Source of the DNA: Acidimicrobium ferrooxidans DSM 10331
GTDB lineage: Bacteria > Actinomycetota > Acidimicrobiia > Acidimicrobiales > Ilumatobacteraceae
Assembly (NCBI GenBank): GCA_945900735.1
Contig: CAMDJX010000005.1
Coordinates: 1 to 38,628, forward strand
Length of the DNA: 38,628 nt
Direction of reading: 5' to 3'
Shown: piece after piece, positions 9,377 through 19,257 of the stretch
Layout: each line of letters begins with the position of its first letter
How positions within the stretch are numbered: the first letter of the stretch is position 1
Made by a program: the position numbers and the translations under genes
The notes under the pieces: generated by a model
Database searches by the model: none
What the model saw: the letters and a program-made list of their open reading frames with translations, nothing else
Told to the model about the DNA's origin: nothing

Positions 9377-9631
9377 ATGTCAAAAACCAAGGGTGGCGGT
9401 TCTACACGCAACGGTCGCGATTCAAACGCGCAACGACTCGGAGTCAAAGTATTTGACGGCACGGTCATCACCGCAGGAACAATTCTCATTCGTCAGCGCG
9501 GCACGAAAGTGCACCCTGGCAACAACGTTGGCATCGGCAAAGACGACACATTGTTCGCTCTTGCAGCCGGCAGCGTGAAGTTCGGCGAGCGTCGCGGTCG
9601 TCGCGTCGTCGACGTTCTTCCAACCAACTAA
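9377..9631 (+). CDS. rpmA: 50S ribosomal protein L27
   Basis: [62 protein letters not shown]. Start set to ATG at 9377, downstream of the track's 9344. Confidence 0.97.
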   Translation: MSKTKGGGSTRNGRDSNAQRLGVKVFDGTVITAGTILIRQRGTKVHPGNNVGIGKDDTLFALAAGSVKFGERRGRRVVDVLPTN

Positions 9632-9636
9632 TTGCA

Positions 9637-9656
9637 TTCGCAGCCTCTGCTGCGAA
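9637..9656. terminator. Candidate bidirectional terminator hairpin between convergent rpmA and dgt
   Basis: Perfect 8-bp stem TTCGCAGC-CTCT-GCTGCGAA in the 32-bp gap between the two stop codons; no clear U-tract. Confidence 0.6.
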
Positions 9657-9663
9657 GAGCGAG

Positions 9664-10830
9664 CTAGTTCGTATCGATACCTTTCGGTAGTCGGTCAACG
9701 CCCCAACCAAGAAGCACTGATCCTTGTCTGCACGCGAAACGATCGGTCATGCCCCCAACGTAGGCAACAGCATCGTGCAGCGCTTCGTCGCTATTGGCGA
9801 TTGGAATATTGCTGGTTGGGGATTGTTCGGTGAACATGTCCTCGGGGCGCGCACGGTAGTGCTCCACAAGTGCGCGCAGTAAGTCGATGACAGCTTTCGC
9901 TTGGTTGCGTGAAGCATCGCGCATGTAAATGTTTTCGTAGTTAAAGCGACGAAACTCGGCGAGTGCCTCTGCGGGTAACGACTCCATGCCGATTCGGCCG
10001 GACTGGGCGCTTGCTCTGATCATTGATGTGATGAATGCACGAAGCTGACTCGAACGAGTGAAGCCACATTGCGTGGCGACAATTTCTGGCAGTTGTTGCG
10101 GTGAAACAATGCCGGCGGCGACAGCATCCTCGAAGTCGTGACAAACATAGGCAATGCGATCGGCCCACGAAACCACTTCGCCTTCTGGTGTCATTGGCGC
10201 AGGGCGCGACCAAGAATGATTGCGAATGCCATCCAATGTTTCGACGCACAAGTTGAGAGGAACCAACGTGACATCGGCGCCCCAGAGCGCGTGATCGAAG
10301 CCATGTGCAACGAATGGAGAGAGCGCGTCCTCGCTGGCGTGACCACCAGGGCCATGCCCGCAATCGTGCCCGAGCGCGATGGCTTCAGTAAGCATGGTGT
10401 TGAGCCCGAGTGCACGCGAGACAGCAACGGCCACTTGCGCAACCTCGAGAGCGTGTGTGAGCCGAGTGCGTTGATGATCTTGGGGAAAGACGAAGACTTG
10501 AGTCTTTCCGGCGAGCCGACGAAATGCGGAAGCGTGAAGAATGCGATCGCGGTCGCGCTCGAAGCACGTGCGATAGTCGTCGGCCTGTTCGGCGATTGCT
10601 CGGTTGCCGGCACCCAATGCGCGAGTTGCTAACGGTGCAAGTTGCGCGTCTTCACGCGCCTCGCGCTCTGCGCGCGACACGATGTTGGTAGAGCCAGCGC
10701 CCGCCCAAGAATCGGCATGAGCGAAGATAATTCCATCAGGTGAGTGGAAGCCGTGCATTGTGCTGGCCCATGACTGGGCACGAGACCCTGATGGGTCCTG
10801 AGGCTGTGCAGACTTGTTGACCTCATTCAT
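9664..10830 (-). CDS. dgt: Deoxyguanosinetriphosphate triphosphohydrolase-like HD-domain protein
   Basis: FERDRDRILHASAFRRLAGKTQVF...RTRLTHALEVAQVA...ALGHDCGHGPGGH: HD-domain dGTPase signature. ATG at 10830 with GGAG upstream preferred over GTG at 10839. Confidence 0.9.
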   Translation of the reverse strand: MNEVNKSAQPQDPSGSRAQSWASTMHGFHSPDGIIFAHADSWAGAGSTNIVSRAEREAREDAQLAPLATRALGAGNRAIAEQADDYRTCFERDRDRILHASAFRRLAGKTQVFVFPQDHQRTRLTHALEVAQVAVAVSRALGLNTMLTEAIALGHDCGHGPGGHASEDALSPFVAHGFDHALWGADVTLVPLNLCVETLDGIRNHSWSRPAPMTPEGEVVSWADRIAYVCHDFEDAVAAGIVSPQQLPEIVATQCGFTRSSQLRAFITSMIRASAQSGRIGMESLPAEALAEFRRFNYENIYMRDASRNQAKAVIDLLRALVEHYRARPEDMFTEQSPTSNIPIANSDEALHDAVAYVGGMTDRFACRQGSVLLGWGVDRLPKGIDTN

Positions 10831-10877
10831 AATCTCCACGATACGAGCAGGGTGTCGCAGTAGCCTAGAAAGCCCCT

Positions 10878-12128
10878 ATGAGTGCATTTGTCGACGAAGC
10901 CCAACTGAACGTTCGCGGAGGCGATGGCGGTGCAGGCTGTGTCAGTTTCCGCAGAGAGGGCCCAGTTGCCTTCGGTGGCCCAAACGGTGGCGATGGTGGC
11001 GACGGCGGTTCGGTATGGCTTGAGGCGGATCACAATGTGGCGTCGTTGCTGGCCTTTCGCGATCACCCCCACCGTCGAGCAGGCGATGGCGTGCATGGAA
11101 TGGGCAAAGACTTGCACGGTCGACGCGGACAAGAGATGTTGATCAAGGTTCCGGAAGGAACCGTGGTTCGCGACTTGTACACGAACGAGATTCTCGCCGA
11201 CCTGCCAGAGCACGGCGCCCGCTTCTGCGTCGCACACGGTGGTCAAGGCGGAAGAGGCAATGCGCGTTTCTTGTCCAACCGTCGTAGGGCGCCAAAGTTT
11301 GCCGAACAGGGTGAACATGGAAAAGAGCGTTGGCTGAAGTTAGAACTCAAACTGATGGCCGACGTTGCACTTGTGGGATTTCCTAACGCCGGCAAGTCCA
11401 CATTTATCAGTACTGTCTCGGCCGCAAAGCCAAAAATTGCCAACTATCCGTTTACAACACTCGAACCCCACCTGGGCGTCGTGAAGTTAGACGCGACCAC
11501 CGAGTTCATCATCGCCGACATTCCTGGCATCATCGAAGGCGCCAGCGAAGGGCGAGGGCTGGGCCATCAGTTCTTGCGTCATATTGAACGCGCGCGCGTG
11601 CTGTGCATTTTGCTCGACCTCGCCCCGATGGACGATGTGCCTGCTGTGGAACAGGAGCGAATCTTGTTACAAGAGTTGCAGGCGTATCGCCCCGACTTGC
11701 TGGACCGACCAAGACTGGTAGTGGGCACAAAGACCGACGCAGCCGATGAAGAGCACATGGCAAGTTGGAGCGGCATGAAGATGTCGGCTGTTACACGCGA
11801 TGGCGTGCGCAAAGTGCTGGGCGAATTGGCGCAGCTGGTGCAAGGCGCTCGAACCGTGTTGCCACCTAAGCAAGGCTCTGTAGTGATTAGGCCTGTACCT
11901 GAAGGCACCAAGATTGAGCGGATGGGTGAATCCGAGTTTCGACTGCATGGTCGCGACGTGGAGCGTGCTGTTGCGCTCAGCGATGTAACAACACCAGATG
12001 CATTAAATTACATAGACGAGCGCCTCAAGAACTTGGGCGTACCACGATTGTTGGCACGCGCCGGAGCAAGCGATGGGGCAGTGGTACACATTGGCGCATT
12101 TAGTTTCGACTACACACCCGAGAGTTAG
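10878..12128 (+). CDS. obgE: GTPase Obg/CgtA
   Basis: FVDEAQLNVRGGDGGAGCVSFRREGPVAFGGPNGGDGGDGGSVW (Obg fold) plus GFPNAGKSTFIS (G1) and C-terminal OCT-like domain. Confidence 0.97.
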   Translation: MSAFVDEAQLNVRGGDGGAGCVSFRREGPVAFGGPNGGDGGDGGSVWLEADHNVASLLAFRDHPHRRAGDGVHGMGKDLHGRRGQEMLIKVPEGTVVRDLYTNEILADLPEHGARFCVAHGGQGGRGNARFLSNRRRAPKFAEQGEHGKERWLKLELKLMADVALVGFPNAGKSTFISTVSAAKPKIANYPFTTLEPHLGVVKLDATTEFIIADIPGIIEGASEGRGLGHQFLRHIERARVLCILLDLAPMDDVPAVEQERILLQELQAYRPDLLDRPRLVVGTKTDAADEEHMASWSGMKMSAVTRDGVRKVLGELAQLVQGARTVLPPKQGSVVIRPVPEGTKIERMGESEFRLHGRDVERAVALSDVTTPDALNYIDERLKNLGVPRLLARAGASDGAVVHIGAFSFDYTPES

Positions 12129-12130
12129 CC

Positions 12131-13228
12131 ATGAGAATTGTCGTAAAAATTGGAACCTCATCGGTCACCGATGAGCGAGGCAGTATCAAAACTGATGCCA
12201 TAGCAACGCTGTGCGAACAAGTTGCACAACTACGTGCAGACAAGCACGAAGTGGTGGTTGTTACCTCGGGCGCCGTGGCTGGTGGGGTGGCGGCGCTCGG
12301 CATGAAACAACGGCCAACCGACACACTCACGTTGCAGGCTTTGGCGGCGGTTGGGCAGAGCTTGCTGATGAACGAATACAACAAGTATTTGGCAAAGCAC
12401 GACCTAATCGGTGCACAAGTGCTTTTGGTGCCAAACGACTTCATTGATCGCACGCAATATCTTCATGCGAGAAGCACCCTTATTCGACTGATGGAGTTGG
12501 GATGCGTGCCAATCATTAACGAGAACGACGCCATTGCCAGCGATGAAATACGTTTCGGCGACAACGATCGCATAGCGGCGCTTGTTTCGCACAACATCGG
12601 CGCCGATGTGTTGGTTTTGTTAACCGACATTGCCGGCCTATATACGGCAGACCCAGCCACAGACGCCACGGCGGCTTTTGTTGAAGAAGTTGCTGCCGAC
12701 GACGAACTGCTCTCTGTTCATGCTGGAAGCGCTGGTTCTGCGCGCGGCAGCGGGGGCATGGCCTCGAAGCTTTCGGCAGCGCGGATTGCATCGTGGTCTG
12801 GAGTGCGAACGGTAATCGCAAGTGCCAACCGTGCAGATGTACTGGCACAGGCAATCGCTGCTGTACCAGGAGCTGGCACACAGTTTTTGCCGCATAACCG
12901 AAACCTCTCGGCCCGCAAATTGTGGATTGCGTTTGCAGCGCAGCACAGCGGCAGCATTGTGGTCGACGATGGTGCCAGAACAGCATTGATCGAACGAAAT
13001 ACTTCGCTGCTGCACGCGGGGATCGTTGAAGTGCACGGCGACTTCGTTGCTGGTGACACGGTAGAAATCAAGGACATGCGCGATGTTGTCTTTGCGCGCG
13101 GAATGGTTTCGGTTGACGCCGTCCAAGCCGGTGCTGCAGCCGGTCGCAACAGCTCCGAGCTCCCAGACGGAATTGGGGCCGAACTAGTTCACCGTGATGA
13201 TTTAGTCATTTTGCTGAATACAAAATGA
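12131..13228 (+). CDS. proB: Glutamate 5-kinase with C-terminal PUA domain
   Basis: VVKIGTSSVTDERG...VVVVTSGAVAGGVAALG...IINENDAIASDEIRFGDNDRIAALV; PUA-like C-terminus. Confidence 0.95.
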   Translation: MRIVVKIGTSSVTDERGSIKTDAIATLCEQVAQLRADKHEVVVVTSGAVAGGVAALGMKQRPTDTLTLQALAAVGQSLLMNEYNKYLAKHDLIGAQVLLVPNDFIDRTQYLHARSTLIRLMELGCVPIINENDAIASDEIRFGDNDRIAALVSHNIGADVLVLLTDIAGLYTADPATDATAAFVEEVAADDELLSVHAGSAGSARGSGGMASKLSAARIASWSGVRTVIASANRADVLAQAIAAVPGAGTQFLPHNRNLSARKLWIAFAAQHSGSIVVDDGARTALIERNTSLLHAGIVEVHGDFVAGDTVEIKDMRDVVFARGMVSVDAVQAGAAAGRNSSELPDGIGAELVHRDDLVILLNTK

Positions 13229-14775
13229 CGAATATCTGGCGCACCAAATGTCAGCAATGCAAATACATACACCAGTAGCCCCAGGCACGAGCTAACAACA
13301 ACGCGGAGCAGGGCACCTGCACCAACGTTTGAACCGATAGCGCCGCTGGTGAGGCGAATCACCACGGCCATTAAGGCAGCTGCTCCGATAATCCGAAGTA
13401 TTGAAAACAAAAGTGGTGCGAGTTGAAGCGACGGAGTAGATCGGTGCAGAACAAGTAGCGCAATGGCGCCGGACACGAGATAAGCAAGGGAAAATGCGAT
13501 TCCCAACCCGAGGACATCGAATCGGTCGACGAGCAGTAGCGCAAAAACAATGTTCAGTACATTTTCAACGAGATTGATCAAGAACGGAGTGCGCGTGTCG
13601 TTGCGGGCATAAAAACCGCGAAGGGTAAAGAGATAGATGGAGAAACCCGCCACTCCCAGAGCGAGCCCCGACAAAGCACGGGCGGTGTTGGTGGTGGCAA
13701 CTAGATCAAAGTTTCCATGTTGTAGCAGTGCTCCAACGATTGGTCGAGCCAGAACAAAGAGACCGATTGCAGCAGGAATCGTAAGCATGGCCGTGTAGCG
13801 AATTCCATCGGTCATGCGATGGGCGAAGGACGGTTCGTCTTTGGCATGGATCAGTCTGGATAGCTCCGGCACAAATGTGGTGGCTAGCGAGACAGCAAGC
13901 AGTCCGTGAGGTAGCTGGAAGATAATGAATGCCTTTGCATAAGCATCCACCCAACCGCTTCCGGGCGATGCGAGGTTTTTGATGACTACGAGAGCGATCT
14001 GGTTTGCAACGACGTATCCGAGTGTCCATGTTGACAGCCGAACAAGGCGAAGTACGGCAGGATGTCGAAATTGGGGCTTAAAAGATATGTGTACTTCGTT
14101 GCGACGTACAGCCATCAATTGGACGAGAGACATCATTGCTATTCCGACAGTTGTGCTGAGGCCGAGAGTCCACAACAGCGAATAGTTCGAGTTGATTTCA
14201 CCTAACAGGGGAGGGGATGCCGCACCGACTGAAGGAATGTAGAGAAGAAATGCAACTGCAACGATGTTTGCTAAAGCGGGGGACCATGCCGCAACAAAAA
14301 ACTGGCGGCGCGCGTTCAACAGTGCTGAAGTGATTGCACTTAGTCCGTAGAAGAAAATTTGGACGAGGAAAATTCGCGTCAGGGCGGTGCCGGCGTCCCT
14401 GTATGCGTCTGCGTCCACCGCGCTTGCCGGGTTGAGTGAAAAGAGATGGAAGATCGCCGGCGCTGCCAAAATCGCCACGACAGTAACCGAAACGAGTACG
14501 TAGAAGGCTGTACTGATTACGGCGTCGATGTCATTGCTCTCCTCGCGGTCCTGGTCAACGAGCCTCGCGAAAATGGGAACAAGGCTGGCGGAAAGCACGC
14601 CGCCGATAAAGAGTTCGTAAATGGCGTTGGGAGCGTTATTTGCGCCGTCGAATGCGTCGGCCAATGCGGTTTGACCGATCACGATGCCAAAAATCACAAT
14701 GCGCACAAGTCCCGTGATTCGGGAGACTGCGGTGCCAGAAGCAACGACGAGATTCGATCGAATAAGACCGGCCAT
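13189..14775 (-). CDS. murJ: Lipid II flippase MurJ (MviN family)
   Basis: 14-TM MOP/MviN-like sequence: LVRIVIFGIVIGQTALADAFDGANNAPNAIYELFIGGVLSASLVPIFARL. ATG at 14775 preferred to GTG at 14781. Confidence 0.9.
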   Translation of the reverse strand: MAGLIRSNLVVASGTAVSRITGLVRIVIFGIVIGQTALADAFDGANNAPNAIYELFIGGVLSASLVPIFARLVDQDREESNDIDAVISTAFYVLVSVTVVAILAAPAIFHLFSLNPASAVDADAYRDAGTALTRIFLVQIFFYGLSAITSALLNARRQFFVAAWSPALANIVAVAFLLYIPSVGAASPPLLGEINSNYSLLWTLGLSTTVGIAMMSLVQLMAVRRNEVHISFKPQFRHPAVLRLVRLSTWTLGYVVANQIALVVIKNLASPGSGWVDAYAKAFIIFQLPHGLLAVSLATTFVPELSRLIHAKDEPSFAHRMTDGIRYTAMLTIPAAIGLFVLARPIVGALLQHGNFDLVATTNTARALSGLALGVAGFSIYLFTLRGFYARNDTRTPFLINLVENVLNIVFALLLVDRFDVLGLGIAFSLAYLVSGAIALLVLHRSTPSLQLAPLLFSILRIIGAAALMAVVIRLTSGAIGSNVGAGALLRVVVSSCLGLLVYVFALLTFGAPDIRHFVFSKMTKSSR

Positions 14776-14840
14776 GAGCACTCATCATCGTAGGGGTTTG
14801 GATCGGAGTGTCAGCGGGATCAAGCACTAAGGTTGCCCGA

Positions 14841-15707
14841 ATGGAAAGCCGATTTGAGTCAGTTCAGCAGGTGCGTGATGGTCTAAAGCAGGTCAACTAT
14901 TTGGCCGACGACGGCATTGCTGGTGTGGTGTACTTAGCGCAGAGGCTTGGAAAGCCAATTCTCGTTGAGGGACCAGCTGGCACGGGAAAGACGCAGTTGG
15001 CGAAAAGTGTTGCCGACATGACAGGCGCCCGTCTGATTCGTCTGCAGTGCTACGAGGGCCTCGACGAGTCGAAGGCACTCTACGAATGGAACTACAAGAA
15101 GCAGTTGCTGCGCATTCAAGCCGACAAATCAAGTGACTCGTGGAGCGAAGTTCACGATGACATCTTCTCACAAGAGTTTTTGCTCACCCGTCCTTTGCTA
15201 GAGGCGATCAGCAGCGAAGATCCCGTAGTTCTTTTGATCGACGAAGTGGATCGAGTGGAAATCGAGACAGAGGCATTGCTGCTCGAAATTCTTTCGGAGT
15301 ATCAAGTTTCTATTCCCGAACTTGGAACCATTACGGCCAAGCAAATTCCTATGGTCTTCCTCACATCGAACAACACACGCGAATTGTCGGAGGCTCTCAA
15401 ACGCCGCTGTCTGTTCCTGCACATCGATTACCCAGACATGGAACGAGAAAAAGAAATCGTTCTCACAAAGGTTCCTGACATCACGCAAAACCTTGCCGAC
15501 CAGATTGCTCGTATCGTACGAAGCATTCGTCAGTTGGATTTGAAGAAGGCACCATCAGTGAGCGAGACGCTCGACTGGGCTCGAACTTTGATGTTGCTCG
15601 GTATCGAACACATCGATGCTCAAGAAGCAAAGGAAACCCTCCACATCCTGCTCAAATACCAAACCGACATTGCCAAAGCGGCGAAGGAACTGTCGGTCGA
15701 CAAGTGA
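14841..15707 (+). CDS. MoxR-family AAA+ ATPase
   Basis: GKPILVEGPAGTGKTQLAKSVADMTGARLIRLQCYEGLDESKALYEWNYKKQLLRIQ; Walker B VVLLIDEVDR. ATG at 14841 (MESRFESVQQV). Confidence 0.92.
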   Translation: MESRFESVQQVRDGLKQVNYLADDGIAGVVYLAQRLGKPILVEGPAGTGKTQLAKSVADMTGARLIRLQCYEGLDESKALYEWNYKKQLLRIQADKSSDSWSEVHDDIFSQEFLLTRPLLEAISSEDPVVLLIDEVDRVEIETEALLLEILSEYQVSIPELGTITAKQIPMVFLTSNNTRELSEALKRRCLFLHIDYPDMEREKEIVLTKVPDITQNLADQIARIVRSIRQLDLKKAPSVSETLDWARTLMLLGIEHIDAQEAKETLHILLKYQTDIAKAAKELSVDK

Positions 15708-15715
15708 TCTGAACC

Positions 15716-17158
15716 ATGCCCGTCCTTGACTTGATGTCGGGTTTTATTGTCGAGCTGCGCAACGCTGGGCTTCCTGTGAGCCTGACCGAGAACCTCGATG
15801 CGATGGAAGCGGTGAAAGAGATCCCTCTCGAGGATCGTCAGGCGTTTAAATACGCATTGGGTGCCACACTCGTCAAGAGCAATTCGCACTGGCGCGCATT
15901 TGAAACCATCTTCGAGGTGTATTTCTCGCTTCGTGGCCCTGAATACAACATTGTCGATGGAGAGTCCGACTCACCTAGCGAACTTGGGCGCGACGAACAA
16001 GACTCGCAGCAACCAGGCGAGGGCCGTGGGCAAAGCGGAGGTATGGACGGGCTGACTCCCGAAGAGCTTGCGCAAATGCTGATGCAGGCATTGATGAATG
16101 GCGACCAAGCCATGATGCGCGCGTTGGCCAAGCAGGCTGTGCAGCGTTTTGCTGGAATGGAGCCTGGTCGTCCGGTTGGCGGAACCTATTACTTGTACCG
16201 AACCTTGCGCAATCTTGATTTAGACAACATGCTCGAGAAGTTGATGCAAGCAAACAAAGACTCGGCGCAGCAAGACTTGACAAAGCTCGAGGAGCGCCTA
16301 GAAAAAGACGAATTCGAAAGTCGTATCGAGCAGTTCAAGCAAGAAGTTGAAGCCGAGATCCGACGCAAGCTAGTTGCCGATCGCGGAGCAGAGGCGATGG
16401 CTAAGACCCTTCGAAAGCCACTTCCGGAAGATGTGGATTTCATGCATGCAAGCCGCGAAGAGATGCAGAGCCTGAAAAAGGCCTTGCAGCCACTCACTCG
16501 CAAACTTGCGGCGAAGCTTTCGCGTAAACGCAGGCATGGACGAAAAGGGCCGCTTGATTTCCGAAACACGGTTCGCCACTCGCTCAGCTACGGCGGTGTA
16601 CCTGCCGACCCGAAGTTTAAGTATCCGCGCCCTGCCAAACCCGAATTGATGGTTGTCGCCGATATCTCGGGAAGCGTTGCTGCGTTTGCTCGCTTCACGT
16701 TGATGCTCGTCTATGCCATTCAAGGCCAGTTTTCCAAAGTGCGATCATTCGTATTTATTGACGGTCTCGACGAAGTGACAAGTTATTTCAAAAACACCGA
16801 AGACATCAGCGAAGCAATTCATCGAGTTAACACCGAGGCTGATGTGGTGTGGGTGGATGGTCATAGCGACTATGGGCATGCGTTCGAAGTGTTCTGGGAG
16901 AAGTACGGCAAAGACATCAATGCAAAAACCACAATCTTGCTTCTCGGCGATGCGCGAAATAACTATCACGCAGCGCAATCTTGGGTAGTTAAGGAAATGC
17001 AAAAACGTGGACGACACGTGTATTGGCTAAATCCGGAGCCGAAGAGTTACTGGAACACTGGAGATTCGATTGTGGGCGAGTACGGCACGTTCACTGATGG
17101 CGTATACGAATGCCGCAACTTGAGGCAGTTGGAAGGCTTTGTCGAGAAGCTGGTATGA
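15716..17158 (+). CDS. VWA-domain (CoxE-like) protein paired with MoxR
   Basis: C-terminal MIDAS-like VVADISGSVAAFARFTLMLVYAI...WVDGHSDYGHAFEVF...TILLLGDARNNY; adjacent to the MoxR ATPase. Confidence 0.88.
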   Translation: MPVLDLMSGFIVELRNAGLPVSLTENLDAMEAVKEIPLEDRQAFKYALGATLVKSNSHWRAFETIFEVYFSLRGPEYNIVDGESDSPSELGRDEQDSQQPGEGRGQSGGMDGLTPEELAQMLMQALMNGDQAMMRALAKQAVQRFAGMEPGRPVGGTYYLYRTLRNLDLDNMLEKLMQANKDSAQQDLTKLEERLEKDEFESRIEQFKQEVEAEIRRKLVADRGAEAMAKTLRKPLPEDVDFMHASREEMQSLKKALQPLTRKLAAKLSRKRRHGRKGPLDFRNTVRHSLSYGGVPADPKFKYPRPAKPELMVVADISGSVAAFARFTLMLVYAIQGQFSKVRSFVFIDGLDEVTSYFKNTEDISEAIHRVNTEADVVWVDGHSDYGHAFEVFWEKYGKDINAKTTILLLGDARNNYHAAQSWVVKEMQKRGRHVYWLNPEPKSYWNTGDSIVGEYGTFTDGVYECRNLRQLEGFVEKLV

Positions 17159-17808
17159 CTAAAACACGAATTGTCTTGATTCGTCACGGCGAATCAAATG
17201 TCACTGTCCAGCGAGTATTGGGCGGCCCACGTACGTGTAGTGGTTTGTCGGATTTAGGAAAAATGCAAGCCGAACGGCTGCGCGATCGTCTTGCAAACAC
17301 ACAGGAACTGCAGTGCGATGTGTTGTACTCAAGTGGCTATCCGCGAGCGAAGGAAACTGCCGAAATCATTGCACCTGCTCTCTCTGGTTTGGCCATCAAC
17401 ATCGACACTCGATTTGGCGAGCACGACCCAGGCCCCGAGTGTGATGGGCTCACGTTCGCGGAATTTGTACGTCGTCATGGTTCCCCTGAATGGGGCGGCG
17501 ACCCTCACGCCGAGTTTTTCCCCGGTGGCGAGACCATTGCCCAGTTTCACCAAAGGGTGTACTCGGGGCTGGATGCCATTGTCTCTCAGCACTTCGGTAA
17601 GACAGTTGTAGTTGCTTGCCATGGCGGTGTTGTTGACGCGATTCTCCGCCGCACCATGCGCACGCCGCAGACTGGTGCATTCGAAGTACACACCAAAAAC
17701 TGTTCGCTAACCGAGATTGCAGAGATCCGTGCCGGACACTGGGCAATATTGCGGTACAACGACCACTCGCACCTTCATGGTCTACCGGTTGCCACAAACA
17801 TCGATTAG
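17155..17808 (+). CDS. Histidine phosphatase (phosphoglycerate mutase-like) family protein
   Basis: TRIVLIRHGESNVT (RHGE catalytic motif), VVVACHGGVVDAIL; ATG at 17155 overlaps the previous stop by ATGA. Confidence 0.9.
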   Translation: MTKTRIVLIRHGESNVTVQRVLGGPRTCSGLSDLGKMQAERLRDRLANTQELQCDVLYSSGYPRAKETAEIIAPALSGLAINIDTRFGEHDPGPECDGLTFAEFVRRHGSPEWGGDPHAEFFPGGETIAQFHQRVYSGLDAIVSQHFGKTVVVACHGGVVDAILRRTMRTPQTGAFEVHTKNCSLTEIAEIRAGHWAILRYNDHSHLHGLPVATNID

Positions 17809-17817
17809 TTGATCGAC

Positions 17818-19257
17818 ATGATTTCTCCGAAGCCTCCGATAGTGGTGATCGGTGCAGGAGCGGCAGGTGCGGTCATCGCATCTCGATTGTCAGAAAACGA
17901 GAAGCAGTCTGTTTTGCTACTGGACGCAGGGCCAGACGTGGAATCGTTGCACGAACCTGAAGGAATTAGGTCGCCCGATTTCCTGCAGGCGTTACAGGTT
18001 GCTGAAAGAACCTTTAGCGATTTGCACGTGCAGCGCACTGATCTGCAGGGTTTGGTTTGGTATCCCCGAGGCCGCGGAACGGGCGGTAGTACCGCTATAA
18101 ACGCAATGGTTGCAATGGTGGGTGTTTCGGATGATTACGACCGGTGGAAGCATCTTCACGGTTGTGACGGGTGGGGCTGGAGCGACGTTGACCACGTGTT
18201 CGCATCGTTGCCTTTCGCGATGACAACGGTTGAAGAGTCTGATTGGGGTGTGATTGATGCTGCTCTTGTCGGGGCGCTCACCGCGACTGGAGTTTCCCGC
18301 AACGACCGCCTGTCGTTAGATGCGCAGGAACCAAATGCAGTGGGCGCGGCGACATTGCTGTTTGATGGGAAGCAACGATCTTCAACAAACGCCACGTACA
18401 TAGACCACGCACGAAGTCGACCGAACCTGGAGATCAGAGGAAATTGTGACGTCGAATCGATCGTCATGCATAGCACTCGGGCTGTGGGTGTGAAATTGAT
18501 AGATGGGACCATCATTGATGCATCGGGGGTGGTGTTGTGTGCAGGTGCTATCCATTCGCCAGCAGTGCTCTTGCGCAGCAACGTACAAAGGCGAGGAATT
18601 GGCAAGGGGTTGAAAGATCATCCTGCAATTGCTATGTCCTTGCAATTGCACAAAGAAGTTGAATATCGGTTTGCCATTTCAACTATTTCCCGATTGTCCT
18701 CAACGATCGGCTCGAGTGACATTCACGTGCTCCCGATGAACGCAGTCTCCACCAACGACAACAAAAGCGGCGCATTGCTTGCGGCAGTGATGGAAGTAAC
18801 TTCTACAGGGTCTGTCAGGCTTGGCAACAAACGCCAGCCTGAAGTCAATTTCTCCATGCTGTCGACGGAGCATGACCTGCAAGTGATGCGTGATGCAGTT
18901 GCGTACTCCCTTCAAGCCCTTGAACAAAAACAATTTGCAGATGTGGTGAGAGCGACATATTGCGACAACCTTGGCACGCCTTCTGAGTGGCTTGCTTCAG
19001 CCACGCCAAGTCAATTTGATCAGTGGATGCTGCAAAACGTAGGCGTCTATGCACACGCCGGTTGTTCGCTTCGGATGGGTTCAACAGATGACGAAGACGC
19101 TGTTGTCGACACTGATGGTGCTGTCATCGGATATGAAGCGTTATGGGTTTGCGATGCCTCGATATTCCCCGATTTACCTCGCGCCAATCCGCAGCTTGCA
19201 GTGACCATGGTTGCGGAGCGGATTACCCCGCGCATTGCTGGATGGTTGGGTTTGTAG
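17818..19257 (+). CDS. GMC-family FAD-dependent oxidoreductase
   Basis: VVIGAGAAGAVIASRLSE (GxGxxG), YPRGRGTGGSTAINAM, C-terminal HAGCSLRMG...VCDASIFPDLPRANPQLAVTMVAERI. TTG at 17809 is an alternative start. Confidence 0.9.
   Translation: MISPKPPIVVIGAGAAGAVIASRLSENEKQSVLLLDAGPDVESLHEPEGIRSPDFLQALQVAERTFSDLHVQRTDLQGLVWYPRGRGTGGSTAINAMVAMVGVSDDYDRWKHLHGCDGWGWSDVDHVFASLPFAMTTVEESDWGVIDAALVGALTATGVSRNDRLSLDAQEPNAVGAATLLFDGKQRSSTNATYIDHARSRPNLEIRGNCDVESIVMHSTRAVGVKLIDGTIIDASGVVLCAGAIHSPAVLLRSNVQRRGIGKGLKDHPAIAMSLQLHKEVEYRFAISTISRLSSTIGSSDIHVLPMNAVSTNDNKSGALLAAVMEVTSTGSVRLGNKRQPEVNFSMLSTEHDLQVMRDAVAYSLQALEQKQFADVVRATYCDNLGTPSEWLASATPSQFDQWMLQNVGVYAHAGCSLRMGSTDDEDAVVDTDGAVIGYEALWVCDASIFPDLPRANPQLAVTMVAERITPRIAGWLGL

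Noticed and set aside
17818-19257. GMC oxidoreductase as mycofactocin-linked MftG
   Set aside because: General GMC similarity only; no mftA-F genes in the window to support a mycofactocin assignment.
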